Assembly (NCBI GenBank): GCA_026119855.1
Contig: JAOWBW010001316.1
Span: 186,001 to 250,000 of the forward strand
Length of the DNA: 64,000 bases
Direction of reading: 5' to 3'
DNA from: Campanula takesimana
Taxonomy: Eukaryota; Streptophyta; Magnoliopsida; Asterales; Campanulaceae
In this document: piece after piece, positions 52,722-63,605 of the stretch
Layout: every line of letters starts with the position of its first letter
Position numbering within the stretch: position 1 is the stretch's first letter
Notes under the pieces: model-generated
What the model was told of the DNA's origin: nothing
What the model saw: only the letters and a program-made list of their open reading frames with translations
Databases searched by the model: none
Position numbers and translations under genes: made by a program

Positions 52722-53209
52722 AAATGCATGATGTTGTTAGAGGTGTGTGTCTTTCCATTGTCTCGACAGTGAAGGAAGAAAGTGACAGATTATACATGCA
52801 CATTTGGAATAAAGAAGATGATGCCGGTATAGGCAGTACTGACATTGATTACAAAAGCTCAAGCTTCTAATGGAGGTGCCTCTACATCATAAGGACCTAT
52901 CTGGTATTAAATACGTTCTGAGCAGACGCAAGAACTGAGAGTTCTGGAAAGTGCTCACACTTTTTGGGTCCTATCAGATGGATGAAAAAAATGATGATCC
53001 TTCTTTGGCACCTCAATTCTTGACAAACTGCGGATGTTGTCTCTTGAACGTATATTTGTTGGTCAAGGCGTGATGTCAGAATTCATAAGGCTAACGGAAT
53101 TGGAAATTCTGAATTTTACGGGTTCTGTTATTGTGTCCTTCCCTCATCAAATAGGGCAACTTAGCAAGCTAAAGTTGCTGGACTTGAGATGTAGGTATAA
53201 AAGTAAAAA
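52722..53209 (+). pseudogene. NB-LRR (CNL) resistance-gene remnant
   Basis: Starts exactly at the LTR end with KMHDVVRGVCLSIVSTV, the MHD motif region at the end of the NB-ARC domain of coiled-coil-type resistance proteins. After a stop (52870) and frame changes come leucine-rich repeats: MLSLERIFVGQG, LTELEILNFTGSVIVSFPHQ and IGQLSKLKLLDLR (53034-53190). The scaffold gap follows. Upstream NB-ARC sequence was separated by the gypsy insertion or lies elsewhere. In the intact family this is a cytoplasmic immune receptor; here it is non-functional as seen. Confidence 0.78.
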
Positions 53210-53309
53210 NNNNNNNNNNNNNNNNNNNNNNNNNNNNNNNNNNNNNNNNNNNNNNNNNNNNNNNNNNNNNNNNNNNNNNNNNNNNNNNNNNNNNNNNNNN
53301 NNNNNNNNN
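53210..53309. other. Scaffold gap (100 N)
   Basis: Exactly 100 Ns, the conventional placeholder for a gap of unknown size. Sequence on the two sides need not be adjacent at that distance. Confidence 0.99.
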
Positions 53310-53310
53310 G

Positions 53311-54732
53311 TGTTGGTCCCAAAGGGCAACAAGGGTATGAAAATAGCTAGAGGGGGGGGTGAATAGCTGTTTTAAAATTCTTTTCGTACCCTTGAAAAAC
53401 TCAATTGCGAATGCGCACTTTATCAAGTAAGCGTTATGAAATGTGCCTAAGTGAGTGAGTGAAATGCACAGCGGAATTTAGTAATGAAAATAGGCGCAAA
53501 GTGATAAAGGGAGCGCAACACACCACTAAGTATTTTGGCTCAAAGTGAGTGAAATAAGGAACTAAGGCAAATGATATAACAAACACAACACAATTCAGTT
53601 CAATCAATCTACAATGAGTAAACAAGCAAATAGTGAGTGAAAATAATAACTTGAAAGAGATAACAAGATAATAACACAAGCTATTTGGAGAGGTTCGATC
53701 AATGAAAGATCTACGTCCTCTACCAAGATGGTTAGTCTTGGATTTCTAATCGAGATCTTATATAATGAGTGAGTGTTACAAATTACAATGTTTGAGCTTA
53801 TACACTAACTCAAGATCTATTACTATGAAAGAACAAATCCAAAACAATAACAGGTGTATCTCTTAAAGAAGAATCTAAATGATTAATCTAAAGAGGTGCG
53901 TGTGTGTTCTTTAGTATCAAGGCTCTTTAGATCTTTGAGATGGAGAGCACAAGAAACTAAAGTGTTAAGGCTTTGAAGATCTGGGCTAAGGATGAAGGTA
54001 TGAAGATGTTCTTGAGAGAATCTGGAAAAACGAAGGCAATCTTCAAATCTTCAACAAATGCTTTAGAGAGAGAAATTCTTGAAATTCTTAGCAAAACTCA
54101 GCAACTTCAAAATGTTGAAGTTATGGGGTATTTATAGTGAACTTCAAAAACTAGCCGTTGGAAATCCTTGTGGATAAGATGAGCTGTCGCTCGTTGATTG
54201 GAGCATGCATATATTATAGCCATTTTGACACTCAACATAAATGTGACCGTTATGGACACGTGTCAATAGATTGGGCGTATATGCATCTTTTAACCACCGT
54301 TGGATCATTGGCGTAATTTGAATTCTCTTCAAGTCTTCGAGTCTTCATTAAATCACTGAGTGTAAAATCAACCATGATGAGGCGCGTTGAGCCATTAGAG
54401 CGCATGGTCCATTTGAGGCGCGTAACAGAGCGCGTGGATCTTTGAAGCGCGATATGCGCGCGTGCGCGCGCGCGCTGAAAGGCACATGGCGCATAGCATG
54501 AAGGGGCGCATAGGCGCGTGGCTCAAACTGAACTTGTGATTTATCTTGAATCTTGATCTTCTTGCCCTATTTCTAAGCCTATTCTATAACAATGGACAAC
54601 TTAAAAAAATGATGTATAAATACTTCTTACATGTGGGTCTAAAGTCCATGAAATAAAACTTAGGTGATGGATCAATCAAATCTAATAAATTCTATTACAT
54701 TAAAACTAAGATATGTGTGGGCATACCCAACA
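53311..54732 (-). repeat. 3' LTR of the Sirevirus-like element
   Basis: 1422 bases, TGTTGG...CCAACA in both readings. It contains CTAGAGGGGGGGGTGAATAG (53350-53369), a stretch common in plant copia LTRs, and a dense run of GCGC words (54376-54520). The polypurine tract lies at 54733-54750 (minus strand AAATAGGGGGAGAT). Confidence 0.85.
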
Positions 54733-54756
54733 ATCTCCCCCTATTTGATTGATGCC

Positions 54757-55235
54757 ATTACCTACTATATCAAGGACAAACATTATACTTGATAAAAACA
54801 TGTCCAAATGAATGAAATTGGTAAATCATGTCTCAAGTTAATGTACACACTAGTCCAAGATATAGATTCCTAATAAGTGATGCATTGTTCTTATTAAAAT
54901 GTGTTTAAACCAAGTTTTAACACATTCAAGATGATATATGATTTTTAGTTTTGAAATGTGTTTAAACCAAGTTTAAACTTAATGCATGAAAGTATGAAAC
55001 AATTCAATATGATGCATATGAATTTAAACAATATTCATTGTTCTACAAACAAGGAGTTTGAGTGAACAAGGTTTGATAATAAGTGATGCATTGTTCTTAT
55101 TAAAACTTGGGAAGGAGTTACAAGTTACAAGTTTCGAATAGAACAAGACAAAAGATGTGCTAAAACAAGTAAGCACTAAAAACACTATCTTCAAAAGGGA
55201 TTTACTAACAAAAAAAATTCTTACTTCAAAGAAAA
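54757..55235. other. 3' untranslated region of the Sirevirus-like element
   Basis: No gene. It holds directly repeated words (AATAAGTGATGCATTGTTCT at 54873 and 55079; TGTTTAAACCAAGTTT at 54902 and 54960) between the accessory gene stop and the polypurine tract. Confidence 0.55.
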
Positions 55236-58200
55236 CTAATGATTAGGAGGCGCGTCATCTTCCTTCAAACCTTCTTCAATTTCAGAAACGGAGCGCTGGA
55301 TTTGTTTAGAAAGTTGATAGGCACGGTTCACTAAACCATGAGTGTCTGTGACGCCGTCTCTGAGGTAGCGCAAATGACCAACATTAATGTTTTGATATTC
55401 ATCAATGGTGCGTTGAGTAATGGCTTGCTGATGAGCGACGTTTTCTGCAACGTTCTGAAAGTTAGCTTCAATAGCAGCCTGCGCTGAAACAATGTCAGAG
55501 GAAATCCTATCTGAGCGCCTGTCTGCGCTGGAGTGTGCGGCGTTGAAGTGAGTGACAACTAACTCTTTCAAAACATCAATCTTTGAAAGCAGGGAGTTAA
55601 TGTCAACAGGCGCGCTGGGAGCAGAGCTGGAAGAGGGCGCAGGAGTTTCAGGAGCTGGAGGCGCAGGAGTTTCAGAAGCTTTGGGTTCTGCGCCAGGATC
55701 AGCACCATACACAGTTAAACTTAGGATTTCTAGCTCATCCTTAACTTCCTTGAGTTTATCAACCACACTCAGCAATTTTTGGCTATCTCCAGCCACCATT
55801 TCAAACAACTTCCTTATATCACCCGCTATGTTCAACTCTACCTCCCTTATAGCATTAATGAAATCTTGGCCATCAGTGAGTTTGATGCCACCATCTATGC
55901 GCTCATGAAGGGAGGCAAGAGTGCCTTTGAAGAGTCATTCATTTGATCAATAGCGTCATTCCATTGTTGAGGAGTCAGGAAATGTTTGTCCTTGATGTTG
56001 GCATCTATGCGCTTTATCTCCCCCTTAATGGCAGCAATCTCATCAGCCTGCTGGGTAAGCATTGAAGTATGAAGCTCCAACTGTGAGTTCATTTGAGACT
56101 GGCCTTGCTGGAGTTGCTTTAGAAGAGAAATAACCACACTCATATCAGGAGTGGGAGGAGGAGGCGCAGGAGTAGAGGGGCGCGGAGTAGGAGCGCGGGG
56201 AGGAGATGGAATATATTCTGCGATTGAAGAAATTTCTTCAGGATGAGGCGCAGGAGCCTTTGGGCGCACAGATGATGGTTTGCGCCTTAACTGATCTGGC
56301 TCCCCCTGAGCTTGATCCTCAATATCTTCACCAAATAAATCTGCAGAAATTTTATCTCTGACTTGTTGACGATCAAAAGATGGTGTTTGAGTAGGCGCAT
56401 GAACGGTTGGAGGCGCATCATGGGCAGGCGCGCGTGCATCAGCGCTAGACCCTGCGCCTTTGCGCCTTTCAGATTTAGATAAATCAGCAGCCTGTTTCAA
56501 TCTGAATTCTTCATCTCTTTTTAACTGCGCTTCCAGTCTACTGGCTTCTTTAGCGCGTTTCAGCTCCTTTTCTTCTCAGTGTCCGTTCTGGGTCGCTTAG
56601 CAGGTCTGCTTGGTTCTTCAGCAATCCCTTTGCCTTGCCTTTCACTGCGCCAGGAATATGTTCTGCGCGTGGCGCTACTGCAGCTTCTTCTTCACCATCT
56701 GCGCCAGCTGCTTCTTCATCTGACTCAGTTGCTTCATCTACCAACTGAGCGCCTTTCACCCTTGGCGCGCGCTTGGCCATGATCTTTCTGCGCCTCTTCA
56801 TCACTAAACTGTCCTTACCAAAAACAGGGACATCAGTGGTCTGGTAGGCTGGGTTCTCAGCAAGAAAATTTGCAAGCGCAGGGTAGGAGAGGAAGATTTT
56901 AGTGAGAATACGGCAGTGAGTCTTGAACTTCGTCTTGCCGTCAGCTTTGTTTTTATTGTACTTGTCAATCTGGTCCTGAAGATTAGTAAATAAGATCTGA
57001 GGCCAGTTGAGGATGGGTTTTGCCATGATGGCAGCTGTGAATTCCCACTGCTCCATAGTAAATCTGTTGACATTTCCAGTTTTGAAGATAATGGAAGTGC
57101 CAACCAGATGCGCAATATGCGCCAATAAATCACCACCATCTCTAATTTCCACCGTTTTGATATTGTTTTGAAGCGTAGGAATACGAAGAAGGGAACGCGC
57201 CATAATGTTTTGAGCGGCGGCTGAATAGGAATTGACTTTGCCAGCTACACTCAAGGGGCCAGTTTTTTGAAGTTGACAACGTTCTTTATAGTGCCGGCAG
57301 ACATGGTTATCTCAACGTCTTGAACTACTGCGCGAATGCGATAGCGCACCATTCCTTCAATGTCTGTTGGAATTTCTACAAATTCTGCTGTAGAGAAAAA
57401 TTCATCAACGAGGAGCGGAGAGTAGAAAGGTTGCTCCAGAGTGAACAAAGGGAGAAGACCAGCCAGTCTGATATAATCCATAATTTCAACGCCCATAGGG
57501 TCAGCAGATAGCTCGTTCAAATCAAGTGTTTCACCAGGTCTGAAGTTAGATAGATCCTGTAAAATTAAACATTTAAAGGAATTAGTGTGAATTAGGCGCA
57601 TAGAAGCATAAATAAGCAGTGTATACCAGGCGCATGAAATTTGAGGCGCATAGAATAATTAGGCGCAAAGAGTCATATGCACATAAGAGAGCACAATGAA
57701 TCTAGGCGCATATTATGGTAGGTGCATGAAATTTATGAGGCGCAGAGAATACAAGGCGCATATTTATGGTTCTATGAAATATACTAAGAAAAGTTTGAAC
57801 ATAAGAATTGACTAAGTATGAATTGGGGCGCATAATAAGTGTAGGCGCATAATGATATTAGGCGCATAAAGGATTGAGGCGCAAACGCATGTGAGCGCGA
57901 GAATCTCTTTGAGGCGCATAATGTCAATGTGCGCTTAATCATACTAGGCGCATTACTTATGTAGAAATGTAAACTGAGTATAAAGACACACAAACACATG
58001 CAAACATACATATGCAATTTTTCAGAATCAAAAAGTGAAAATTTTGAAAAACAAGTTTTGAAAATTTATGAGACCCAAGTCAAGCAAAAATAATGAAGAA
58101 CACGAAGAACATATCTTGAATGCTCGAAGAACACCAAGAACACCAAGAACACATATTTCGAGAAACTTCACCAAATCAAGCATACAATATATCAAAATGA

Positions 58201-58567
58201 CCGCACGAAGACAAGGATAACAAATATGTAAATCAAAACAAGTAAAAATCAACAACGAATCCAAAAAATGGATTCAAAGATCTTAAAAACCGAAAAGTCG
58301 AAAATGGTGATTTTTCAGATTCGCACCAAATAGCGAATTGATCGTTGAAAAAGTTAGTTATAAAGACTCGAAATTGCAAAACGAACATAACCGAACGAAC
58401 GATTTTGAAAACGGATCACCGAAGCAAGATTAATCAAGAAAAATGGGCATTCGGGTTTTTGAAAAAGACGAACACAGGAAAAAAATTTCAGAAATTTAAA
58501 GAGTTTAAGAGTTAGAATTCATTACCATTTCGTCTTGGGTAGATTTTGTAGCTTTCTTCGGACCCAT
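55236..58567 (-). pseudogene. Post-pol accessory gene of the Sirevirus-like element, probably spliced
   Basis: Exon 1 (58567-58526) encodes MGPKKATKSTQDEM and ends at a GTAATG donor. A 969-base intron ends in TTTTACAG (57564-57557). Exon 2 opens in phase at DLSNFRPGETLDL and continues to the stop at 55236 through four open pieces (57251-57556, 56550-57254, 55895-56500, 55236-55835) shifted by single bases. The product, about 780 residues if unbroken, has an N-terminal globular part with PILNWPQILFTNLQDQIDKY, a basic/acidic middle, Ala-Pro-rich linkers and C-terminal coiled coils. Sireviruses are known to carry an extra ORF here, often called env-like. I see no signal peptide or membrane segment. 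The function is unknown. Confidence 0.6.
57557..58525 (-). other. Predicted intron of the accessory gene
   Basis: GT...AG with phase-0 joining of the flanking frames. It contains about fifteen AGGCGCAT-type words (57590-57960). Short open frames inside have no known product. Confidence 0.55.
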
Positions 58568-58716
58568 TAACGATATATATAAGAAAAAATAGAGAAACGA
58601 AAGAGAGAGAGAGAAGGGAAGCGGAGAGACTGGGAGAGAGAGAGAGTGTAGGGAGGTGCAGAGAGATGAGGGAGTTGGTGAGAAAGAGAGAGAGAGAAGG
58701 GAAGTGTATATATAGG
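58568..58716 (-). promoter_or_regulatory. TATA box and CT-rich leader upstream of the accessory gene
   Basis: On the minus strand CCTATATATACA (58705-58716) is followed after about 30 bases by a CT-rich leader of about 100 bases (CTCTCTCTCT words) and then the ATG at 58567. This is the usual layout of a plant polymerase II promoter with a 5' leader, placed inside a retrotransposon. Confidence 0.55.
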
Positions 58717-59503
58717 TTAGGTTTAAAAAAATTTGCACTGATATGGAAATAATACTGTCAAAAATTTAAAAAGATGGAAGTTGAAAGGATGTGTATTTAT
58801 GAGGGATTTTGAAAAACGGCGGCTCATCATGACATGTGTACGGCGCATTAATGAGGGATATATGGATTTGAAGGGCATTAAATGCAGAATGACATAAAGT
58901 GTCATGATGTGACATATTGGGTAAAAGAAAAACTGCTCCACTTTCCCTTTAAGTGTATGAGCAATTTTGACTAATTTTTGCACAAACCCCAAAAACATCT
59001 ATTTTGGTGTAAGTTTGGGGTGCAAGAAATAAATCCCCAGAAAATAAAATTTTTGAAAAGCGTAAAACGAGGGAAAAATTTAATTGCACAAGTACCCTTG
59101 AACAATTAATGGAATGTCAAAAGACATAGATTCCTATAATAAATGAACAGAATAAACATACCTGGTACTTGTGTATTTAATACGTTCAATCATTGAAATT
59201 GAATTTTGAGAAATGATTGAGCCGCAATAGTTAATGCGCGCATGAAGGAGCGCATTACCTTAACAGGGCGCATACTCATCTAGGCGCGCAAATGACTTAC
59301 GAGGCATTGAATGTTAGGCGCGCGCTAGATTTTGGCGCGCAAAGAGTTGAGCGCGCAGAAGTATTAGGCGCGCATAGTTTCCTTGAAACTTTGAAAAATT
59401 GATTTAATCATTTGTACCTAATATACTCATAACTCAACACAACGTAAAATCATTAGTATTGACAAAACTATATTGAATTTAGTTGAGTTCAAGCATACCC
59501 ATT
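58717..59503. other. Spacer between RNase H and the accessory promoter
   Basis: Non-coding. It holds a second cluster of GCGC words (59230-59370; about eight of the type TAGGCGCGCAAA). Confidence 0.55.
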
Positions 59504-60073
59504 TCACCTCTCAAAAAACATGAACCGTTTCGCGTCAAGTGCTTTCGTTAGAATGTCGGCGATTTGATAGTCGGTTCCCACGTGTTCCAAATATATATTG
59601 CCTTTCTCCACGTGGTCTTTGAGGAAGTGATATTTGATGTCGATGTGCTTGGTCTTTGAGTGCATGATAGGATTTTCAGAAACCGCAATTGTTGATGTAT
59701 TGTCGCAGTAGATGGGACAATTTTCTTCGATGATATCATAGTCCACCAATTGCTGCTTCATCCAGAGTATTTGACAACAACAACTTCCCGCAGCAATATA
59801 TTCGGCTTCGGTTGTTGAGACAGATACTGAAGCTTGTTTCTTACTCGCCCATGACACAAGTCTATATCCGAGGAAATGACAAGTGCCACTTGTGCTTTTC
59901 CTATCAATGGTGCACGCTGCGTAATCCGCATCTGAATAACCTACAAGCTTAAAGTTCGAATCTTTGGTGTACCAAAGTCCAAGGTTAACAGTGCCAGAGA
60001 GATATCTTATAATACGTTTCACAGCAATTAAGTGTGCTTCTCTAGGGTCGGATTGATAACGAGCACAACACAA
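59504..60073 (-). CDS. Copia RNase H (end of pol)
   Basis: 189 codons encoding the copia RNase H domain: YSDADYAACTIDRKSTSG (first catalytic Asp in DADYA), SWASKKQASVSVSTTEAEYI (catalytic Glu), IYCDNTSTIAVSENP and HIDIKYHFLKDHV, ending DYQIADILTKALDAKRF. It removes the RNA strand of the RNA-DNA hybrid in reverse transcription. Joined to RT by a short region in another frame (60028-60234, with YLTASRPDIMFSVCV), so at least one single-base frame change separates it from the RT frame. Confidence 0.85.
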   Translation of the reverse strand: MCCARYQSDPREAHLIAVKRIIRYLSGTVNLGLWYTKDSNFKLVGYSDADYAACTIDRKSTSGTCHFLGYRLVSWASKKQASVSVSTTEAEYIAAGSCCCQILWMKQQLVDYDIIEENCPIYCDNTSTIAVSENPIMHSKTKHIDIKYHFLKDHVEKGNIYLEHVGTDYQIADILTKALDAKRFMFFER

Positions 60074-60157
60074 ACACTAAACATAATATCAGGCCTACTA
60101 GCAGTAAGATAAAGGAGTGAGCCAATCATACCTCGATAGAGCGTTTGATCAACACGT

Positions 60158-62242
60158 TTACCTTTTAGATCTTTGTCGAGTTTGTTGCCGGTGGGCCATT
60201 GGAGTATCGTATGATTTAGCGTTCTCAAGTCCAAACTTCTTGATTAAGTCCTTTATGTATTTGGATTGGTTGATAAAAATGCCTTCACTCATTTGCTTGA
60301 TTTGAAGCCCGAGGAAGAATGTGAGTTCTCCCATCATGCTCATTTCAAACTTGCTCTTCATTAGTTTCTCAAAACGCTTGCACAACAGTTCATTAGTTGA
60401 ACCAAATATAATATCATCAACATAAATTTGAACAAGTAATTTATGACCATTATGTTTGGCAATGAAAAGAGTTGTATCGATTTTACCGCGAGTGAAGCCT
60501 TTTTCGATGAGAAACTTTGATAGTGTATCATACCATGCTCTTGGTGCTTGTTTGAGTCCATACAAAGCTTTCTGGAGTTTGTACACATGATTTGGAAATT
60601 GTGAATCTTCAAACCCAGGTGGTTGAGCAACATAGACTTGTTCTTGGAGTTCACCATTTAGAAACGCGCTCTTCACATCCATTTGATATAACTTGAAGTT
60701 CTTGTGAGCGGCGTAAGCTAGAAATAATCTGATAGCTTCAAGTCTTGCTACGGGCGCAAAAGTTTCATCGTAGTCTATTCCTTCTTCTTGCCTATAGCCT
60801 TGTGCAACCAATCTTGCTTTGTTTCTCGTGATGGTTCCATTCTCGTCCATCTTGTTCCTGAACACCCATTTTGTACCAATCACTCCATGATCATTTGGGC
60901 TTGGAACTAGAGTCCAAACCTTACAGCGTTCAAATTGATTGAGTTCTTCTTGCATTGCAACAACCCAATTAGGATCTTGGAGCGCTTCATCAGCCTTCTT
61001 CGGTTCAATTTGAGAGATAAAAGCAGTGTAAGCATCAAAGTTTGTAGCTCTCCTAGTACGAACACCAACTTGTAGATCACCGATGATATTAGCAATTGGG
61101 TGACCTCTAACTTCACGAATTTCAGGAGGTAAGTTAGGTTCAGTCGTAGAAACTTGAAGGTCTTCAATTGGTACATCTTCACCAGATTCAAAGTCATTGA
61201 AATTTGGGGGTTGAACTGGCTCAGAATTGAAATTTGGGTTTACACCAGATGCAGCAGTAGAAATAGGCGTGTGAGAGGAATCATGAGGCGCATCATTTGA
61301 GTGAGGCGCAATAGAGGATTCACCAGGCGCATTATACATTGAATTAGGCGCATTTGATGTAGGATTTCCTTGTGTTGATAGATTCTGATCTTGAGTGGGC
61401 GCAACATAAATAGGTGCACCTGTATTATTTAGCTCAATAGAATCATCAGCAACATTTGGAGCCAAATGTGGCTCAAGGAGAGAATGTTCATCAAAAGTAA
61501 CATGTACAGATTCAACTATCACTAATGTAGTTCTATTGAAAACACGAAAAGCTTTAGAGTGTTTGGCATGCCCAACAAAAATACCTTCGTCGGCTTTGGC
61601 GTCGAATTTACCTCTATGTTCGTTTCCGTTGTAGAGGATATAACATTTGCAACCAAAGATCTTGAAGAATGCAATGTTGGGAGTTCTACCACGCCAAAGT
61701 TCATACGGAGTCTTGTTGTGCAGTTTGTTGATGAGGGAACGATTTTGAGTAAAACATGCAGTGTTGATAGCTTCTTCCCAAAAGTACTTAGGCAATTTAG
61801 CTTCAGCTATCATCGTCTTTCCAGCTTCAATCAACGTTCTATTCTTTCGTTCAACAACGCCATTTTGTTGAGGAACTCCTGCGGTTGAAAAGTTGTGATC
61901 TATCCCATGATCTTCACAGTATCGAGCATCACCGTTGTTCTTGAATTCTGTTCCATTATCGGATCGAACACTAACGATGTCATCTTCTTTTTGGGTTTGG
62001 AGCAGTCGAAATAAGGTAGTGAGAATATCATAACAATCATCTTTTGTAATCATCATCTCTACCCATGTATATCTTGAATAATCATCCACCACAACTAGAG
62101 TATACTTGTTTCTTCTAATACTTGCGGTGGAAACTGGTCCAAATAGATCAATGTGAAGCAGTTGCAAACATCTTGTAGTTGAAGGATTTGACTTGCTTGA
62201 AAATGACTGCTTGGTTGTTTGCCAAGTTGACATGCGGCGCAC
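60158..62242 (-). CDS. Copia integrase core and reverse transcriptase
   Basis: 694 residues. Integrase catalytic triad Asp32 (LLHIDLFGP), Asp95 (SVRSDNGTEF) and Glu131 (QQNGVVERKNRTL), with exactly 35 residues between the last two (DD35E). A linker at about 250-390 is rich in Asn, Ala, Pro and Ser, where Ala-Pro pairs are coded by GCGCC. RT from about 430, with WVFRNKMDENG, MDVKSAFLNGELQEQVYV, KALYGLKQAPRAWY and the catalytic YVDD at 607-610. All key residues are present. The N-terminus is in a different frame from the upstream ORF, by one base at a short A/C run near 62220. Confidence 0.9.
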   Translation of the reverse strand: MRRMSTWQTTKQSFSSKSNPSTTRCLQLLHIDLFGPVSTASIRRNKYTLVVVDDYSRYTWVEMMITKDDCYDILTTLFRLLQTQKEDDIVSVRSDNGTEFKNNGDARYCEDHGIDHNFSTAGVPQQNGVVERKNRTLIEAGKTMIAEAKLPKYFWEEAINTACFTQNRSLINKLHNKTPYELWRGRTPNIAFFKIFGCKCYILYNGNEHRGKFDAKADEGIFVGHAKHSKAFRVFNRTTLVIVESVHVTFDEHSLLEPHLAPNVADDSIELNNTGAPIYVAPTQDQNLSTQGNPTSNAPNSMYNAPGESSIAPHSNDAPHDSSHTPISTAASGVNPNFNSEPVQPPNFNDFESGEDVPIEDLQVSTTEPNLPPEIREVRGHPIANIIGDLQVGVRTRRATNFDAYTAFISQIEPKKADEALQDPNWVVAMQEELNQFERCKVWTLVPSPNDHGVIGTKWVFRNKMDENGTITRNKARLVAQGYRQEEGIDYDETFAPVARLEAIRLFLAYAAHKNFKLYQMDVKSAFLNGELQEQVYVAQPPGFEDSQFPNHVYKLQKALYGLKQAPRAWYDTLSKFLIEKGFTRGKIDTTLFIAKHNGHKLLVQIYVDDIIFGSTNELLCKRFEKLMKSKFEMSMMGELTFFLGLQIKQMSEGIFINQSKYIKDLIKKFGLENAKSYDTPMAHRQQTRQRSKR

Positions 62243-62802
62243 TTTTTGTCATGATGATCAGCAACCTTGGGAAGTCCTTTGACAAGATTATTCCTGCTGA
62301 GTTTAGATAGATACTTGAAGTTCAAGTGACTTAAGCGCTTGTGCCACAGCCAACTATTTTCGTTCACACTTTTTGCTACAAAACAAAGATTAGTACTAGA
62401 GTTCATACTATGGAAATCAATAATATAAATATTTGTCTTACGATATCCCGTGAGTAAGATAGCTCCAGTTTTGCCATTCTTGATAAGACATTGCGTTGAA
62501 GTGAAATGGCATTCTAATCTTTTGTCGCAGAATTGAGATATGGATAATAAGTTGTGCTTGAGCCCTTCGACGAGTGAGACTCTTTCAATGCACACTTTGT
62601 CTTTCTTGAGCTTTCCATATGCTACAACTTGACCTTTGTTATTATCGCCAAATGTTACGGAGGGACCTCTTTTTTCATGGACATCTTCTAATAAGGATTC
62701 ATCTCCAGTCATGTGTCTTGAACACCCACTATCGAGAATCCATTCATAATTTCTAGCTTTTGAAGATCCAGCCATGAAACAAAGAACCTGAAATATAGAC
62801 AT
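62095..62802 (-). CDS. Copia protease and GAG-pre-integrase domain
   Basis: 235 residues. Aspartic protease motif WILDSGCSRHMTGDESLL, where DSG is the catalytic triplet, followed by the GAG-pre-integrase/zinc-binding region WLWHKRLSHLNFKYLSKL with KKCAACQLGKQ (HHCC pattern). After that the frame is lost and the integrase core continues in the neighbouring frame. Confidence 0.88.
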   Translation of the reverse strand: MSIFQVLCFMAGSSKARNYEWILDSGCSRHMTGDESLLEDVHEKRGPSVTFGDNNKGQVVAYGKLKKDKVCIERVSLVEGLKHNLLSISQFCDKRLECHFTSTQCLIKNGKTGAILLTGYRKTNIYIIDFHSMNSSTNLCFVAKSVNENSWLWHKRLSHLNFKYLSKLSRNNLVKGLPKVADHHDKKCAACQLGKQPSSHFQASQILQLQDVCNCFTLIYLDQFPPQVLEETSIL

Positions 62803-62918
62803 TTAAGCAGGTCCCCTTTATTCCTTTTGGGTCCTAGGGTTAGCAACTTTTGACAACCCACTCTTGCTTGACCTTAGGATTTTTACGTCCTTTGGCATTG
62901 GGAGTGAATCGCAAAAGG

Positions 62919-62959
62919 CATTCCACGGCCTTGTGTCCTGAACAATCACAAATGGAACA
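62919..62959 (-). other. Gag zinc knuckle (CCHC)
   Basis: The minus strand encodes CSICDCSGHKAVEC, a CX2CX4HX4C nucleocapsid knuckle. It lies between the open pieces, in a frame different from the 62999-63529 piece, and ties the gag pieces to the protease region. Confidence 0.7.
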
Positions 62960-62998
62960 ATGATGAAAGCCACCAATCACGTGAGTTTCACAAACTCT

Positions 62999-63529
62999 TT
63001 ACTTTTCTTGGGATGGCATTCTTCTTTGGGTCAGATGAACTAGACTTACAAAATCTTTCTTTTGAAATTTTGGAGCGCTTTTTCTCGGAGGGCGCATAGG
63101 GCTAGGAGGCGCACGGCGATGAGGCGCGTGGCTCTTAGGCGCATAATGAGCACTCGGAGAAGGAGCGTGCCTATTTTCAAGAATGATTTTGCTAGGAGAT
63201 GGTTCATCTGTAGCTATACCTTTCCCATTAGCTTTCCCAAATTGCTTCGTTGGGTAGACATAATGGAATGTTTGTCTCTTGACTTTTTCCTGTCCTTTAC
63301 CCATTGAATTAGAATGTTTTTCCTTGGGAATTTCAAAAGTTTGTTGGTTGGTAAATTCACTATCTCTTTCAGCACAGACATCACATTTAAAGTTGTCACT
63401 AGTTGATGAGAATCCCAAGCCACTTTTATCACCACTGACTTTTTGGGACTCAAATATATTCTCCATAGTGACACGAGAATTGGACCACTCATTTGTAATC
63501 TTTTTAAGATCAGTAATTTGAGCAACCAA
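62999..63529 (-). pseudogene. Copia gag C-terminal part
   Basis: 176 codons. A helical start (MVAQITDLKKITNEWSN), a CDVC pair, and a basic, Ala-Pro-rich segment (SPSAHYAPKSHAPHRRAPPS) coded by repeated GGCGCA words. It is separated by single-base frame changes from 63606-63992 and from the zinc knuckle, so gag is disrupted in this copy or in this consensus. Confidence 0.7.
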
Positions 63530-63605
63530 TTTATCGTTTTGAACTTTAAGAAGTGAGTTCTGTTCTGTTAGAAAGTGTTTTTAACAGTAAGAGGAGTCAT
63601 GCTCT

